Source: Archegozetes longisetosus (lineage: Eukaryota > Arthropoda > Arachnida > Sarcoptiformes > Trhypochthoniidae). Taken from it: 64,000 nt of DNA. The stretch spans positions 5,019,129 to 5,083,128 of the forward strand of contig JAEMBT020000007.1 of the NCBI GenBank assembly GCA_018873245.2, read 5' to 3'. Below the pieces are notes generated by a model. It was not told the origin of the DNA. It saw only the letters and a list, made by a program, of their open reading frames with translations, and did not search any database. The position numbers were made by a program, and so were the translations under genes. Positions 51,752 through 63,216 of this stretch are shown here, piece after piece. Position 1 is the stretch's first letter. Every line of letters starts with the position of its first letter.

Positions 51752-52043
51752 CAGATAAATTCAAAAAAGGCTTTAAATTGATCTCTTAGTAAAAGAGATA
51801 AAGGGGAAATAATCCTCGTACCTGTCAAAATATAGTTTCTTATCAAATATTGATTCCAGAGATATGCTTAAGTAATGCTTTTTGAATCACATTTTGGCCT
51901 AATAATAAAATGAACTGAAGTCACATCATCAAAACGTAATCCAAAATATATTACTTTAAGGTCGTATGTTAGTTCATTACTCTAGGTAATAGACCAAAAT
52001 AAGAATGACTCCAAGGCTTGTGGCTCGTATCTTCTAAAGGATT
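51752..52043. mobile_element. Truncated Tc1-type non-autonomous element
   Basis: Left terminus CAGATAAATTCAAAAAAGGC and about 290 bp matching 47516-47807 upstream of copy C. The right part, including the terminus, is deleted: the sequence jumps from AAAGGATT directly to ATTGAATTTC, a point that lies past the element in copy C. Confidence 0.6.
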
Positions 52044-52942
52044 ATTGAATTTCTAATTAGAGGCAAATCAGACAAATTTTGTTTATGTAATCTTCATTTG
52101 ACTTTCAAATACTTAGATTGATATTATTGTTTGATATTAAGAATATTATTTTCTATTATAATAGTGGTCAATAGAAAAAGTAGAGAACTCGATTTTATAA
52201 ACTATTTGATAAGATATTTAAACATTAGTTAGAATTTCACATTTTCCAGAGACAAATTCAATGACGAAGATTGTTAAAATATGAATAACTTTCCGATAAA
52301 TTGACTCGAACTTACTTTGAATGTCTGAACCATTCATTATGAATATAACGGATTGTATCGATTTTATACAAACTTTTGTACTCTTCATGTAATTGTTGAT
52401 CGAAAATAAAATCACTTAATTTTAGTTTATTTGAACTTTTATTTGATGGATCAATATGTTTTGTCGACAACTATCAGGTTCAAAATCAATAGCTTGTCTA
52501 TAAGTTTAAGAATTAAACCGTTTCCTAAAATTATTGACTCATAGCAATCATTGATTTCTTGTTTAATTTCAATTCAATCACTTCTCTCATCAATACTTGA
52601 ATTTAATAATTTTGTTTCGCTATTTACCATTTTATAAATCTGAGCAACTTTTTGATCAATTCATAAATTTCAAAAATTAAATCATTGAGCTCGATATCTA
52701 TAACTAAAGCGATTCAATACTAATCATCAACATTCGAATGATTATAAGCTGATTCACACTTATATCTAACATTTATTATTTGATCATAAAGGTTCGAATA
52801 AGCTTACTTTTCTCAAAATATTCTTCAAAAGTAGGAAAAAGGAAGGCTTTAAGCAAGCCATTGCTTGAAATGTAAAATTCTTAAGAAGATGAGAAGCTGT
52901 AAACTGTCACTTCAAAACTTGCAAAAATGATAGACTGGCATA

Positions 52943-53178
52943 GTGCTGAGCAGGTCCGGGTCCTGGAGGTCTTTCTGAAAGACCTGAACGTGGACCTGGA
53001 CCTATGTTTGAAGGCCTAGACCTGGACCTCTCATAAAATTGCAAACCTGAACCTCTCATAGGACCTCTTTTAAAGACCTGAACCCGGACCTGAACCTCAA
53101 AAGACCTCAGGTCCGGAGGTTCTAGAAGACCTCAGGTCCGGAGGTTCTAGAAGACCTCAGGTCTTTTATGCTCAGCTC
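52943..53178. mobile_element. GACCT-rich insertion with 12-bp target duplication
   Basis: 236-bp segment flanked by a perfect direct 12-mer TAGACTGGCATA (52931-52942, 53179-53190). Its ends are inverted (GTGCTGAGCA / TGCTCAGCTC, 9 of 10 positions). The interior is a patchwork of AGGTCC/GGACCT words with a local hairpin (AGGTCTTTC...GAAAGACCT near 52968-52986) and a 25-bp tandem (53102-53163, two and a half units). Target length would suit a Mutator-like or other long-duplication element, but I do not recognise the family. Confidence 0.6.
53102..53163. repeat. 25-bp tandem repeat, 2.5 units
   Basis: Two perfect units and a 12-nt partial unit containing CTCAGGTCCGGAGGTTCTAG, inside the GACCT-rich insertion. 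Confidence 0.9.
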
Positions 53179-53190
53179 TAGACTGGCATA

Positions 53191-53625
53191 ATAGAGATAC
53201 CAGAGGACTACTATTATGTATGCATATAACCCAAGAGTCCTGAGTTCATTCTTACATTGGCAGTAATATTCTAAAGCGAAATCCACTCCAGTTCGAGATT
53301 TACCCACCGAATATTCAAGTACTTTGTGCGATTGCTAAAACGGAAGTGGATTCGTTTGCGGATCTAAAAGGGATCATCGGCTTGTATAAGGGCCAATGAG
53401 AGCCCTAGAGGCCCAATATGCTTACACATTCAAGATAGGGATCTTAGCCAGACGTAAAAGGATGCTTCCCGCCGCCGCGGGGAGGTGTTCCCGTTTCGGG
53501 TATATGTGCTTAGGGATTCCTTTTAGGCCACGAAACCCCATATAACGATGTAGACACCCCTTACTTTATCGGGGACTCAATTGACCCACAAAGCCATACA
53601 CCGTTGGCATTCTCCCTTCTACACA
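53191..53625. other. Unrecognised GC-richer block
   Basis: Relative to the 3' flanks of copies C and G, copy E's flank is interrupted here by about 435 bp that match nothing else in the window. Base composition rises sharply, especially at 53330-53610 (for example CCCGCCGCCGCGGGGAGG near 53468). No long open frame, tRNA- or rRNA-like fold was recognised. It may be a fragment of a transposon or foreign DNA into which the GACCT-rich element inserted. Confidence 0.5.
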
Positions 53626-54157
53626 AGTCATATTAGGCCTCTGTACTCTACGTCATTGCGTAATACTACTTGCATGTGAATTAACAGTATTTTAATGAAT
53701 TTTCTGATAATTCAATCAATTTTTAAATAATTAATTTTTTCGCTTGTACTATAATTTTATAGAATGCTATTTATCTGTTGGAAACTGTTAATCAGTTATG
53801 AGCTGTATTAATTTTTCAGCTCACTTTGAGTAAAATCGGTGACTTGAAAATTTGAAAATAATTAATTGAAATCTTATCTAATGTTCAGCTATGAAATTGA
53901 AGGACGATAATAATACTAATTCAATTGAGTTTTAACTATTCTCGAAACTTTGATTTATTTGAATCAAATACAAGTCATTGTTACACAAATCTCAAGGATA
54001 ATGATTAAACGTAAATTTTAATAACAATAGATCACTGCTCGAATTTGTTTAAGTCTTATTTTCTCTCTTCTTAGACATGATGCGTCAAATCCATAAATTT
54101 AAAACTTCTTTATTCAAGTGTTTTGTATTTTGTGAAAAATTGAATAAATCACCACAT

Positions 54158-56639
54158 TTAATCTGCAGGTGTTGTTATATTTCCATTAAGTGATGCGCCG
54201 TCAACTGGCATTGTTATGCCAGATATGAAAGCAGCATCATCTGACGCAAGATATGCCACAGCTTTAGCACAATCAATTGGTTCACCAATTCTTCTTAATG
54301 GATAATCCGAAGCGCATGATTTCTCTACCACTTCTGTGTTGAAATTTTCCAAGCCGAACTTTCCGAATATGGGAGTTCGAATGGCAGCAGGACTAAAAAG
54401 CAATCAAATATGTCAATCTAATACCTGAACATGTATTACAAACTTTAATAAACATATTAATTGAATTGATCGTTTTTGATGGAGAGAAGTATTTATTTAA
54501 GGAAAATTATACTCACTTAATACTATTGACACGAATTGCTTTTGGTCCCAGTTCTAAAGCGAGACATTTAGTCAACATGTCTAATGCAGATTTCGCCATA
54601 CAATATATCGCAAAACAAGAAAACTTAAAGAAATTAGCAGAATGTAAAACATGAAATAATGTATAATTAGCAGAAAGAAAAGATATGAATTGGTTTACGG
54701 ACCGGTTTAAGCCCAGCAAGACTTGAAACGTTAATGATATTTCCTTTAGTTTTCTCCAAATAGGGCACTGAAAGTGTTGTTAACAACAGAACTGCTCTCA
54801 CATTTGTATTCATAATCGATTCGTAATCGTTCATAATATTTTGGTCTGAAGATGGTGTCATTTTCGCAATTCCTGCGTTATTCACCAGGACATCGAGTTT
54901 TCCAAATTCTTCAATTGTTCGATGAAGTAGTTGTTTGATGTCTTCATCTTTAGTAATATCTGCAACTACTTCTAGTACTTTTTGTTGTGATAATTGACGA
55001 CATTTTTCAGCCACAGTTTTGACTCTTTGCTCATTTCTTCCAGTGATGACAACCTGCGCTCCCAAACTCGATAAATACGTAGCGATTCCTTCTCCGATTC
55101 CAGAACTGGAACCTAAGTTATATAATATTGTATTGAGTATCGCTTACGTTCTCACCCAACTTGTTGGAGAAGTAACGGAACTGTTATTAAAACTATGACA
55201 AACAACTGCTAATATTAATGATTACCAAACATTCATTAAATTGAAAATTTGTATTTCAAATTGTAATTAAAATAAAATTAGCTTGCTAGATTTGTATTTA
55301 CGGATTGGGACCAAAGGAATCGTAGTTAGAAATATTTTGATTTTTGATTTAATATTAAAGGTTTTCAGTAAAAAATAATTACATAAATATTTGAGTCATC
55401 TTCGGTGGCAGTTATAAAGTACTTGATCATAAATACTTTAAAGTTCCAAAAAATAAGTCCACTAGCTTATCAATAAATAAGTATTTGAAGCGTATTAGGC
55501 TTTTTCAAATAATTAATTAATAACTTAGTAAAAACTGATTGACATTCAAAGAATTCCATGTCATACAACTCGATAGTACTTCACTGCGAATCTTTATCAG
55601 ATTTATAATGTCGTGAAAAGTATGTGATTTCAAGAAGTTTCAAGGTTTCCCGAAGCATTCGTTTCACATGAAATCACAACATTTGTGTCGTTTTCAAGAA
55701 AAACAGACTAGCAAATTCTATTAGGATTTAACATTGAAATTGTCGATTTTCGATACGTTATTGATTCTAACTTTCCAACATTTTCAATATTAAATACTAA
55801 TATTTTGTGAGCTTTAACCCTTTGTCACAACTGTGGGGTAAAATGTCCCAAGTTTGATTTTAAGTCTCGTTAAAATCAACAGAATATCGTTTTTTCTTGA
55901 AAATTTAACTATTCCTCAGTTATATATTTGACTTTAAGTTACAAAAATCCTGATTAATTAACACATAACTTTATTTTAGAAATATTTTTCTAGCAACATG
56001 TCTTTCTGAAGACTGAAATTGCTTCTAACATCGCAGTGGTTCGCGTTTACTGTAGTTGTCGCAGTGCCGTAATGTCGCTACTAGTAATTTGAACCGTTGA
56101 TGACGCTGTAGCAGATAATAACTAGAAATTAATTAGGGAATTAAAACTTCGAAAACAAGGGCTAACTTTGATTCTGATATCATTCGGACCAACGTAGAAC
56201 AGATATAAAGCGTGGAAAACGTGGGGTAACATTTTACCCCACATAATTTTACGTTTTCAGAAGTTAAGTTGTGACGAAGGCTTAATCAAACATTTAATCA
56301 TAAAATGTTCTGAGTTAATAGAAAAATTTCATTAACACCTACAACATTATCGTGAGACATGTTATAACAAAAGTGTACAAAGTGGTGGACAAAATTGTCC
56401 AGTATTCATATAATTAATCTCATTCTAATCTTTGATATTAACTTCACTTTTTTTTATCAAATCTTGATATCAATCAATTAAACTACTTGAAAGTTATATT
56501 CAGATAGAAGAGAGTTAATTAATTTATGTTAGAACACTCTTACTGTTTCAGTTTTGAAATTTGATGATTATAATTGAGTAAATAAGTTAAAGTTACCTGT
56601 TATTAGAACCACTTTTCCACTAAAATCCTTAGAAGACAT
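54158..56639 (-). CDS. SDR copy E: intact FabG-like reductase, four exons
   Basis: 264-residue classical SDR. Exons: 56639-56597, 55112-54703, 54623-54517, 54392-54158, in frame across every GT-AG junction. Cofactor loop T14-G15-S-S-S-G19-I-G21, NNAG, NTNVRA, catalytic S145 (VSSLAG), Y158 and K162 (YCMAK). The final residues NITTPAD differ slightly from D (NLKSPAD). Exon 2 ends at GTCCGTAAA: use of the first GT keeps frame and the normal six residues between GLKP and YCMAK, while the second GT, four bases on, has the better consensus but would shift frame. AATAAA on the minus strand at 54109-54114, 44 nt past the stop, is the likely polyadenylation signal. Shares the intron-1 piggyBac-type MITE with C and D. 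Confidence 0.9.
55818..56281. mobile_element. piggyBac-type MITE, SDR-E intron 1
   Basis: 464 bp between TTAA sites (55814-55817, 56282-56285), with the same termini as in copies C and D but more substitutions inside, in line with E being the more diverged duplicate. Confidence 0.85.
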
Positions 56640-56768
56640 CTTTTACAAATGCTGTACTGACTCTGTTAGGAACTCACTTTATATATTTTTTGAAGGACAT
56701 TATCTAACCTTCCTATATTTAATTCAATAAACGTCACACAATAGATAAGTTTATTTAATGATTTTGCT

Positions 56769-56804
56769 TCTTATTTTTATAGCTGTATACATGCAATGCT
56801 ATTT
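56769..56804 (-). promoter_or_regulatory. Conserved upstream block, SDR copy E
   Basis: Core ATGTATACAGCTATAAAAATAAG-like block on the minus strand, about 130-165 nt upstream of the start codon, conserved with copies A-D. Confidence 0.35.
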
Positions 56805-58239
56805 ACAGGTTCGAATCTAGTCAATTCAGTTTAACATTATTGATGTCTAGTCGAACCAGGTTAGGATAGCATTAGTTTTATAGATTGCTAAATCAATTTT
56901 TATTTAGAAAATTGATCACAACAAAATTTTGTGAAACGAAATGCCGCACAGAAATGTAACCTGACCTGTAATTGTGAGAAAAATATATGAAATCTATTAT
57001 ATTATTTTATCAGCCTTGAAGTGATGGGATGGAAGGACTTCTCACTCCAACGATTTATTAGTTGACTCATATCCTGTTCATTTAATTTCTATTCAGAAGT
57101 AAATCGGATAATCTTTTCAATTATAAAACTTTTACTTGATTAACTAGTCTTTAGATTATTTAATTTTGAAAATATTCTTATGTAGTATAAAAATGATGAA
57201 AAGAAAGAGTTAATGGACAGTTAAATTTTATAAACTATTAGATAAAATATTTAAACACTAGAATATCAAATTTTTTTAGTTCAAATATAAAGACAAAGGG
57301 TGACAAATTTTGAAAATTTTCAGGTGAATCGACTTCAATTGCTTTTGAATGTCCACTCATTCATTATAAATATGACGCGATGTATTTATTTTATACAAAA
57401 CTTTATACTTTTTGTGATTGTATATGAGAACATAGAGATTTTTAGTTCAATTGAACTTTCGTTTAGAAAATCATTTGTATTTTGACGGTCTATAGTCACA
57501 AGCATAACAAACAAAAGGTTTTATAAAAAGTTGCACTCGATCGCGATCATTGATTTATTGAATTACTCCCTTAATATAATCTCTTTTATCAGTTATTTCA
57601 TTAAAACTTGAGCTGAATAATTTTGTTTCGCGCTTCTAAGTGAGTTACTCATTGGTGAACTCATATTTTATTAAAATTTTATAAATGTATAAATTGCGAT
57701 AATCACATTGAACCATATTAAAGCTACCATTAGTCTCGGTCAAGTCATTGGATTTTGCATTGATTTCTGAACTTGATTTAACACTATTTGAGTAATAAAA
57801 GGTCCAGTTACATTCATATCAAATAAATATTGAAATGTCCTTCACTCATCAGCACGAAATTGCCGATCAGTTTTAGAGTATGCATAGCTTTCTCAACTTT
57901 TCAATAAACTTAACTTTTCTTATCTCATGACTCAATCAAATTGAATTTTAAAAATAGTACAACTGATTTTCAATTTAGGCGTTTTATTTGATACACGTAA
58001 TTTTATTTACTTCAGTAAATTACAAGTAGCTTATAAGGAAATCCTTAAAGATTTTTAGTCTTCATAACATTCAAGTACGAGAATTAAACAAGTTACTAAC
58101 AAAGTTATGTTAATCATTGTTATGAGATTTAATTTCTTCCATTCTGACATCTCACCTTAAAAAGAGAAATTTTAACATCTTTCAACTCTCATTAAAATAG
58201 TATATATTGTAAAATAATGAATGAAGAATAAGAAACTCT
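56805..58239. other. Intergenic between SDR copies E and F
   Basis: AT-rich; the left third resembles the 5' flanks of copies A-D. No gene, no complete repeat recognised. Confidence 0.5.
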
Positions 58240-59429
58240 CTAATCTTTAGGTGTTTTTATATTTGCATAAAGAGCTGCCCCGTCAACAGGCATTTGAACC
58301 CCAGATACAAAAGAAGCATCATCTGAAGCCAGATATGCGACAGCTTTAGCGCAATCGATTGGTTCGCCGATTCTTCCTAATGGATAACTAGCTGAACTCA
58401 TTTTCTCGACTGCTTCTAAGTTAAACTGCTCGAAACCGAATTTGTCGAATATTGGAGTTCGAATGGCGGCAGGACTAACAATTCGATAATACAAATTAAC
58501 AATATAATCATTAAAAACTGTTCCTAGATAATTCAATACATAAGCTACATACACTTGTATTTCATCGAAAGATTTTGAAAAATTTTACTTACTTGATGCT
58601 GTTAACACGAATTCCTTTTGGTCCCAATTCTAAAGCCAGACATTTAGTGAACATGTCTAATGCACATTTTGACATGCAATATACCATAAGTGGACCTGAC
58701 TGCAGACAAAATTAATTTTCAAGTTTTTCATTGTGCAATCTTATTATTAGGCCATTTCTTAGTTATTAATGATTTTTTGTTCTTTATTAACACTTGTTAG
58801 TCCGTAAAATATGTAATTGAAAGTTTTGATCAGCTTTTCTCTTACCGGTCTAAGCCCACCAGCACTCGAAATATTAATGATATTTCCTTTAGTTTTCTCT
58901 AAATAGGGCACTGCAAGTGTTGTTAGCAATAGAACTCCTCTTACATTGTGTTCATAATTGACTCGTATGTTTTCATTATATTCGGGTCAGAATAAGCGGT
59001 GAATTTTGCAACTCCAGCATTGTTGACCAAAACATCGAGTTTTCCAAATTCTTTAATAATTTCATTGAGTAGCCGTTTGATGTCTTCATCTTTAGTTATA
59101 TCTGCAACCACTTCTAATACTTTTTGTTTCGATAGTTCCCGACAATTATTAGCCACAGTTTTGACTTTTTGTGCATCTCTTCCAGTGACGACAACCTGTG
59201 CTCCCAAACTCGATAAATAAGTAGCGATTCCTTCTCCGATTCCGGAACTCGAACCTATGTTTTAGAATAATTGAATTAAATACTTTGATCTCTGATACAT
59301 AACTTTAACAACGAGATATTGAATAACATCTATTTGCTTTTCTTAAATATGAAACCTAATTTTAGTTTAGATAAGTTACTGACCAGTTACTAACACAACT
59401 TTGCCGTTAAAATCTCTAGAATTAGACAT
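58240..59429 (-). pseudogene. SDR copy F: compact, diverged copy with 1-base deletion
   Basis: Exons: 59429-59384, 59254-58846, 58699-58593, 58474-58240. The most diverged and most compact member: intron 1 is only 129 nt and holds no transposon, and donors are mostly canonical (GTAAGA after GLRP, GTAAGT after NSIK). Catalytic YCMSK and NNAG are kept; the tail reads PVDGAALYANIKTPKD. Exon 2 is 409 nt: where other copies have three T (plus strand) F has two at 58946-58947, so the frame breaks in NTNVRG, just before the catalytic Ser. As the rest is well conserved, this may be a sequencing error in a living gene of about 265 residues. F may be nearest the ancestral gene structure. Confidence 0.75.
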
Positions 59430-61389
59430 TTTATTTTAGTAATCAAATAGAACTCATATATAAATGAAACTCAAGTATAACTAATTTGCAATTAGAGAAT
59501 AGCATGACATCCGAGTAAACAATACAATAAAATATAAATTCAATAAATGCACGCTTAGGTAGGCCTTGAGTTGATTACACTTGGGTATCAGTTGAGTATT
59601 ACAAACTTGGGAACGCCTATCAATTAATTACTTAATGACAGGTACTTTCAATTTTATTTCTTTTATCACGTCCTTTCGAGTGGTATCAACAGGTAACTAA
59701 GAAAAGTACTATTACTGTGTTGTCTTTACAGCATAATTACAATTATTAAAATAAAGGCCAGCCCCAATATTATACTGGTGGAATATGCACTAACATGTAA
59801 TACACTCTCTCGCATGATTTATTGGCCAGCTGTGATTCTTAAAATAAATGAAAACAATTAAAATCTAATATGATAATAGTAAAATATAAACAGAAATACT
59901 ATCCCTGAAACAAATGTCTGAAAAATAGACATACAGATTTCCAAAATACAACTAAACTCAAATTTTGAGTACAATTTTTCATTAATATTACGCATCGATT
60001 AAATGCAGTTTATGAATAAAGTTTGAAACGAGTAAAAGAAAAGTAAAATTTTAATCATAATGTTTGAAAATAAAAACCAAAGTAGTATTTAAAATAGTGT
60101 TCTCAATAAAACAGAGTCTTTATCTATAAGACTTATTTGTTAAATAAGTCTTGTGATCGAACTAGAGAAGAACTTACTGATAAATTTGGTAAGAAGGGAT
60201 CAACGAATGCGACTATAATTGATATTGATAGCATTAATAAGCATATGTTGTAGACAATATTTCTAAACACTATTTTGTATACTACATTAGATCAATAAAA
60301 GTTCATTTTGATAGATCAATTTTCAGCATATGAGTAATTGATATTACATGCGATTAAAATATCAAATTGTAAAAGCCTTTAACTACTTTATCTGAATTTA
60401 GTTTTATCTTGGAAGATCTGTATAAAGCTTAATGTGTAAAGCATTAATGTCGAGTAATCAACTGTACCGTAAAACCTTAGTTATCAATGACTAGAATCAA
60501 TAGATAAGATTTAATAAAATACAAATTAATAGTTCATTAAGTATACTTTCACATTGTAAAAAATTTTTCTAAGCAAACTTATAAGTTAACAAAGAAAAAT
60601 GAAAATAAGTCTATAGGATTCTGGCTATCCATACACTCGGGATCTCATGATGTATTTTAATAGAGGTCATCATCCTGATCAAAATTGTCAATGGGCCCAC
60701 CTCTGTATAACTTATAGTTTATCAGCTAGATATCCTTAAAGTAAACGTTTAAAATGAATCTTCGATTTTCTCTAAGGATATTATAGATATCGAAAAACGG
60801 ATTTCATAATTGTAATCAGCGTTAAATTCTACATCGAAATAATATATCATATAATAAAAAATCTTTTATAATAAAAAAAGTTTCCTGATCTTTTAAAATA
60901 GTCGAATCGATGCTAATTCGATGGTAATTGTCTTATATCTGTGTAGTCAAGTCCTTAAGCAAAAAGATAAATATTGAGATATGGAGATGGAACCATCATT
61001 TTGTCCTTTGTTAGAGATGATAATCCTTGTGAAATAATTCAATCATTTAATTTACTACACGTTTCTCTCATGAACTCATTTCTTTCTTATTTAATATTTT
61101 CCCACTCATTCTGATTACAATTTGTTGGTAAAGTTGATTAACAAAATTTGAATTTATTTTCGTAATTAGTAATACGCAACCCAAGACCACTATTCCGCCG
61201 CCACCCATTTCACACTCAATTCTTGTCGGAATAGAATACTTATCGCAATATTTGCCACAACTATTAGGTTGGTCAATAATTTTTGCGCCTCCAGGCACCT
61301 ACCAGTAATATTTTAGAGTTAAAGGCAAAAATCTAAACTACAACCATTTAACAACTTATGTTCCAAATTTCATTCAATTTCATTGATCT
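59430..61389. other. 5' flank of copy F and intergenic
   Basis: AT-rich, no gene. A 25-nt hairpin (11-nt arms AAGACTTATTT, 3-nt loop) lies at 60128-60152. Near 61262 a TATTAGGTTGGTCAATAATT stretch resembles a mariner terminus, but no partner was found. Confidence 0.4.
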
Positions 61390-61655
61390 TAAGGCTGTTA
61401 ATTGGGGATTTCATAAAATTGTGTATTATACTTCAGTTATCGAAGAGCTGACTTAACTAATGTGACTTTCTTCGACCAGGTTCCGAAAAATGCTTGGGTG
61501 GATGTCTTCAAGAGATCGGGAACTGCATCTGTTCCTGCTATCTCTTGAAGACATTCGGCCAAGTATCTTTTGGAACCTGGTCGAAGAAACTCACAATAGT
61601 TGAGTCAGGCTCTTCGATATTTGAAGTGGAATACTTGATTTTCAGAAATTCCCAA
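61390..61655. repeat. Large imperfect inverted repeat (hairpin)
   Basis: Two arms of about 130 bp, roughly 61393-61525 and 61530-61655, are inverse copies of each other around a very short centre near 61527. The inner part is best preserved (TTCTTCGACCAGGTTCC and GTCTTCAAGAGAT in both arms). A transcript would fold into a long near-continuous hairpin. The right arm continues into a likely Tc1/mariner-like remnant on the minus strand. Confidence 0.75.
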
Positions 61656-61810
61656 TTAACGAGATCATGCCCTCTCTTATTTTAACTCCGTTGTAGTCAT
61701 TTTTGATGAAATAACGAGCAGTAGAGTAGGGAATGTCAATGTTTTTGCAATTTCGTGAAGACCTTGACGTCCTATATATAATTCTCAAACCCTATTAATT
61801 ATCTCTTTTA
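61600..61810 (-). pseudogene. Possible Tc1/mariner transposase remnant
   Basis: On the minus strand, short pieces resemble a transposase helix-turn-helix: ELYIGRQGLHEIAKTL, then in a shifted frame IPYSTARYFIKNDYNGV. Frames are broken and no catalytic core is visible. It merges with one arm of the inverted repeat at 61390-61655. Low confidence. Confidence 0.35.
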
Positions 61811-63216
61811 TATACATTTAATTTACTACCAAACACCTCGCAAACCGTATGATAATCATGTACTTACATATAACTTATTCAAACATAACGTTTTCTATCA
61901 TATTGATAAGATTTAAATCTTGTTTTAAACGTTATATCCCTTCAAGTAAAAATAATTTTTTGTTTGTAAATGCCCGGGTATAAAAAATATTAATTATTCG
62001 ATTTTGTCTTTATTTTATCATTATTATATCAAACTTTAATTGTTATAATTAATTTTCAAGATCACAGTTGATTAATATCATGCTCTCGAGTGTAAAGATA
62101 GTCATTTTCGGTAGTAGTTATAAGGTACTCGAACATAAATTAATAAATTATTTAAAGTTCTAAAAACAAGAGGATTAGCCTACCAATATGGATTAAAGCG
62201 TATTTGTTAAGCAATTGATAGTTTACTGACTGAATCACTTGAAATTGATACTCAAAGAATTGCATGTCGAATAACACGATGACTATACTGCGAATCTTTG
62301 TCATAATAATCTCTGTGGTTTCAAAGTTTACTGAAGTATTCATTTCACATGAAATCGCAAAATTTGTGTCATTTGCAAGATAAATAGTCTAGGCAATTTG
62401 TAATGTAAGATATTTAAAAAGATGAATAGCTGTAAAACTGTAACTTCAAAACTTACAAAAATGATAGGAGAAAATCTCTTAAGTGTCAATTAATAGAGAG
62501 TTGGTTAGTTGCAGATTATTCATGACATTATTCAAGAAAAATATGATTAAGTATTGACTTTAGCTGAAAGTCATTCAACTAAATCATCTCGTATAACAAA
62601 CCACCAACTAAAGAACTATATCAATTTCTGATAAACAATACAAATAAATATTTCAATTGTAAACTTTTTCCCAATAAAGTCACATTACGCCTCTGTTCCT
62701 TTGCAACTGCGTAGCATTATTTGTTTGTCGATTTCTTTGTTTTATAACGAATATTCTAATAATTCAATCTTTATTTTTGAAGTAATTAATTTTATTTCTA
62801 TTTATACTGTCATTTTATGAAGTGCTATTCATTAGTTCAAAATTGTTACTCAGTTGTGAACTGTACTGATTTTTCAGCTCTTTTCAGTGAAATTGATAAC
62901 TATTTATCATATCTGATGTTCAACTACGAAATTGAATGACGAAAAGAATACTAATTCAATTGAGTTTAAACTTTTATCGAAACCTTGGTTCATTTGAGTA
63001 AAATATAAATCATTATAAAAGAAACCTTTAAAGATAATGACATACGTAACATTTAGTAATAAGAATTGAATAATTATCTATCCGAATTTTAGTTTGAGAT
63101 TAATTTTCTCTCATTCATAGACATGATGCGTCAAGTCAATGAATTTAAACTACTTTTGTCAAACGATTACTATTTTGCGAAACATTGAATGAATCGTCAT
63201 ACTTAATCTGCATTGT
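61811..63216. other. 3' flank of SDR copy G
   Basis: AT-rich, no gene. From about 62050 the sequence resembles pieces of the introns and flanks of the other SDR copies (for example the TGCATGTCGAATAACACGATG stretch near 62263 and the flank at 62520-63180), so it is a rearranged part of the duplicated unit. Confidence 0.5.

Noticed and set aside
61068..61298. 76-codon minus-strand frame starting MPGGAKIIDQPN
   Set aside because: Its start overlaps a mariner-terminus-like stretch, and the rest has no domain; more likely transposon debris.
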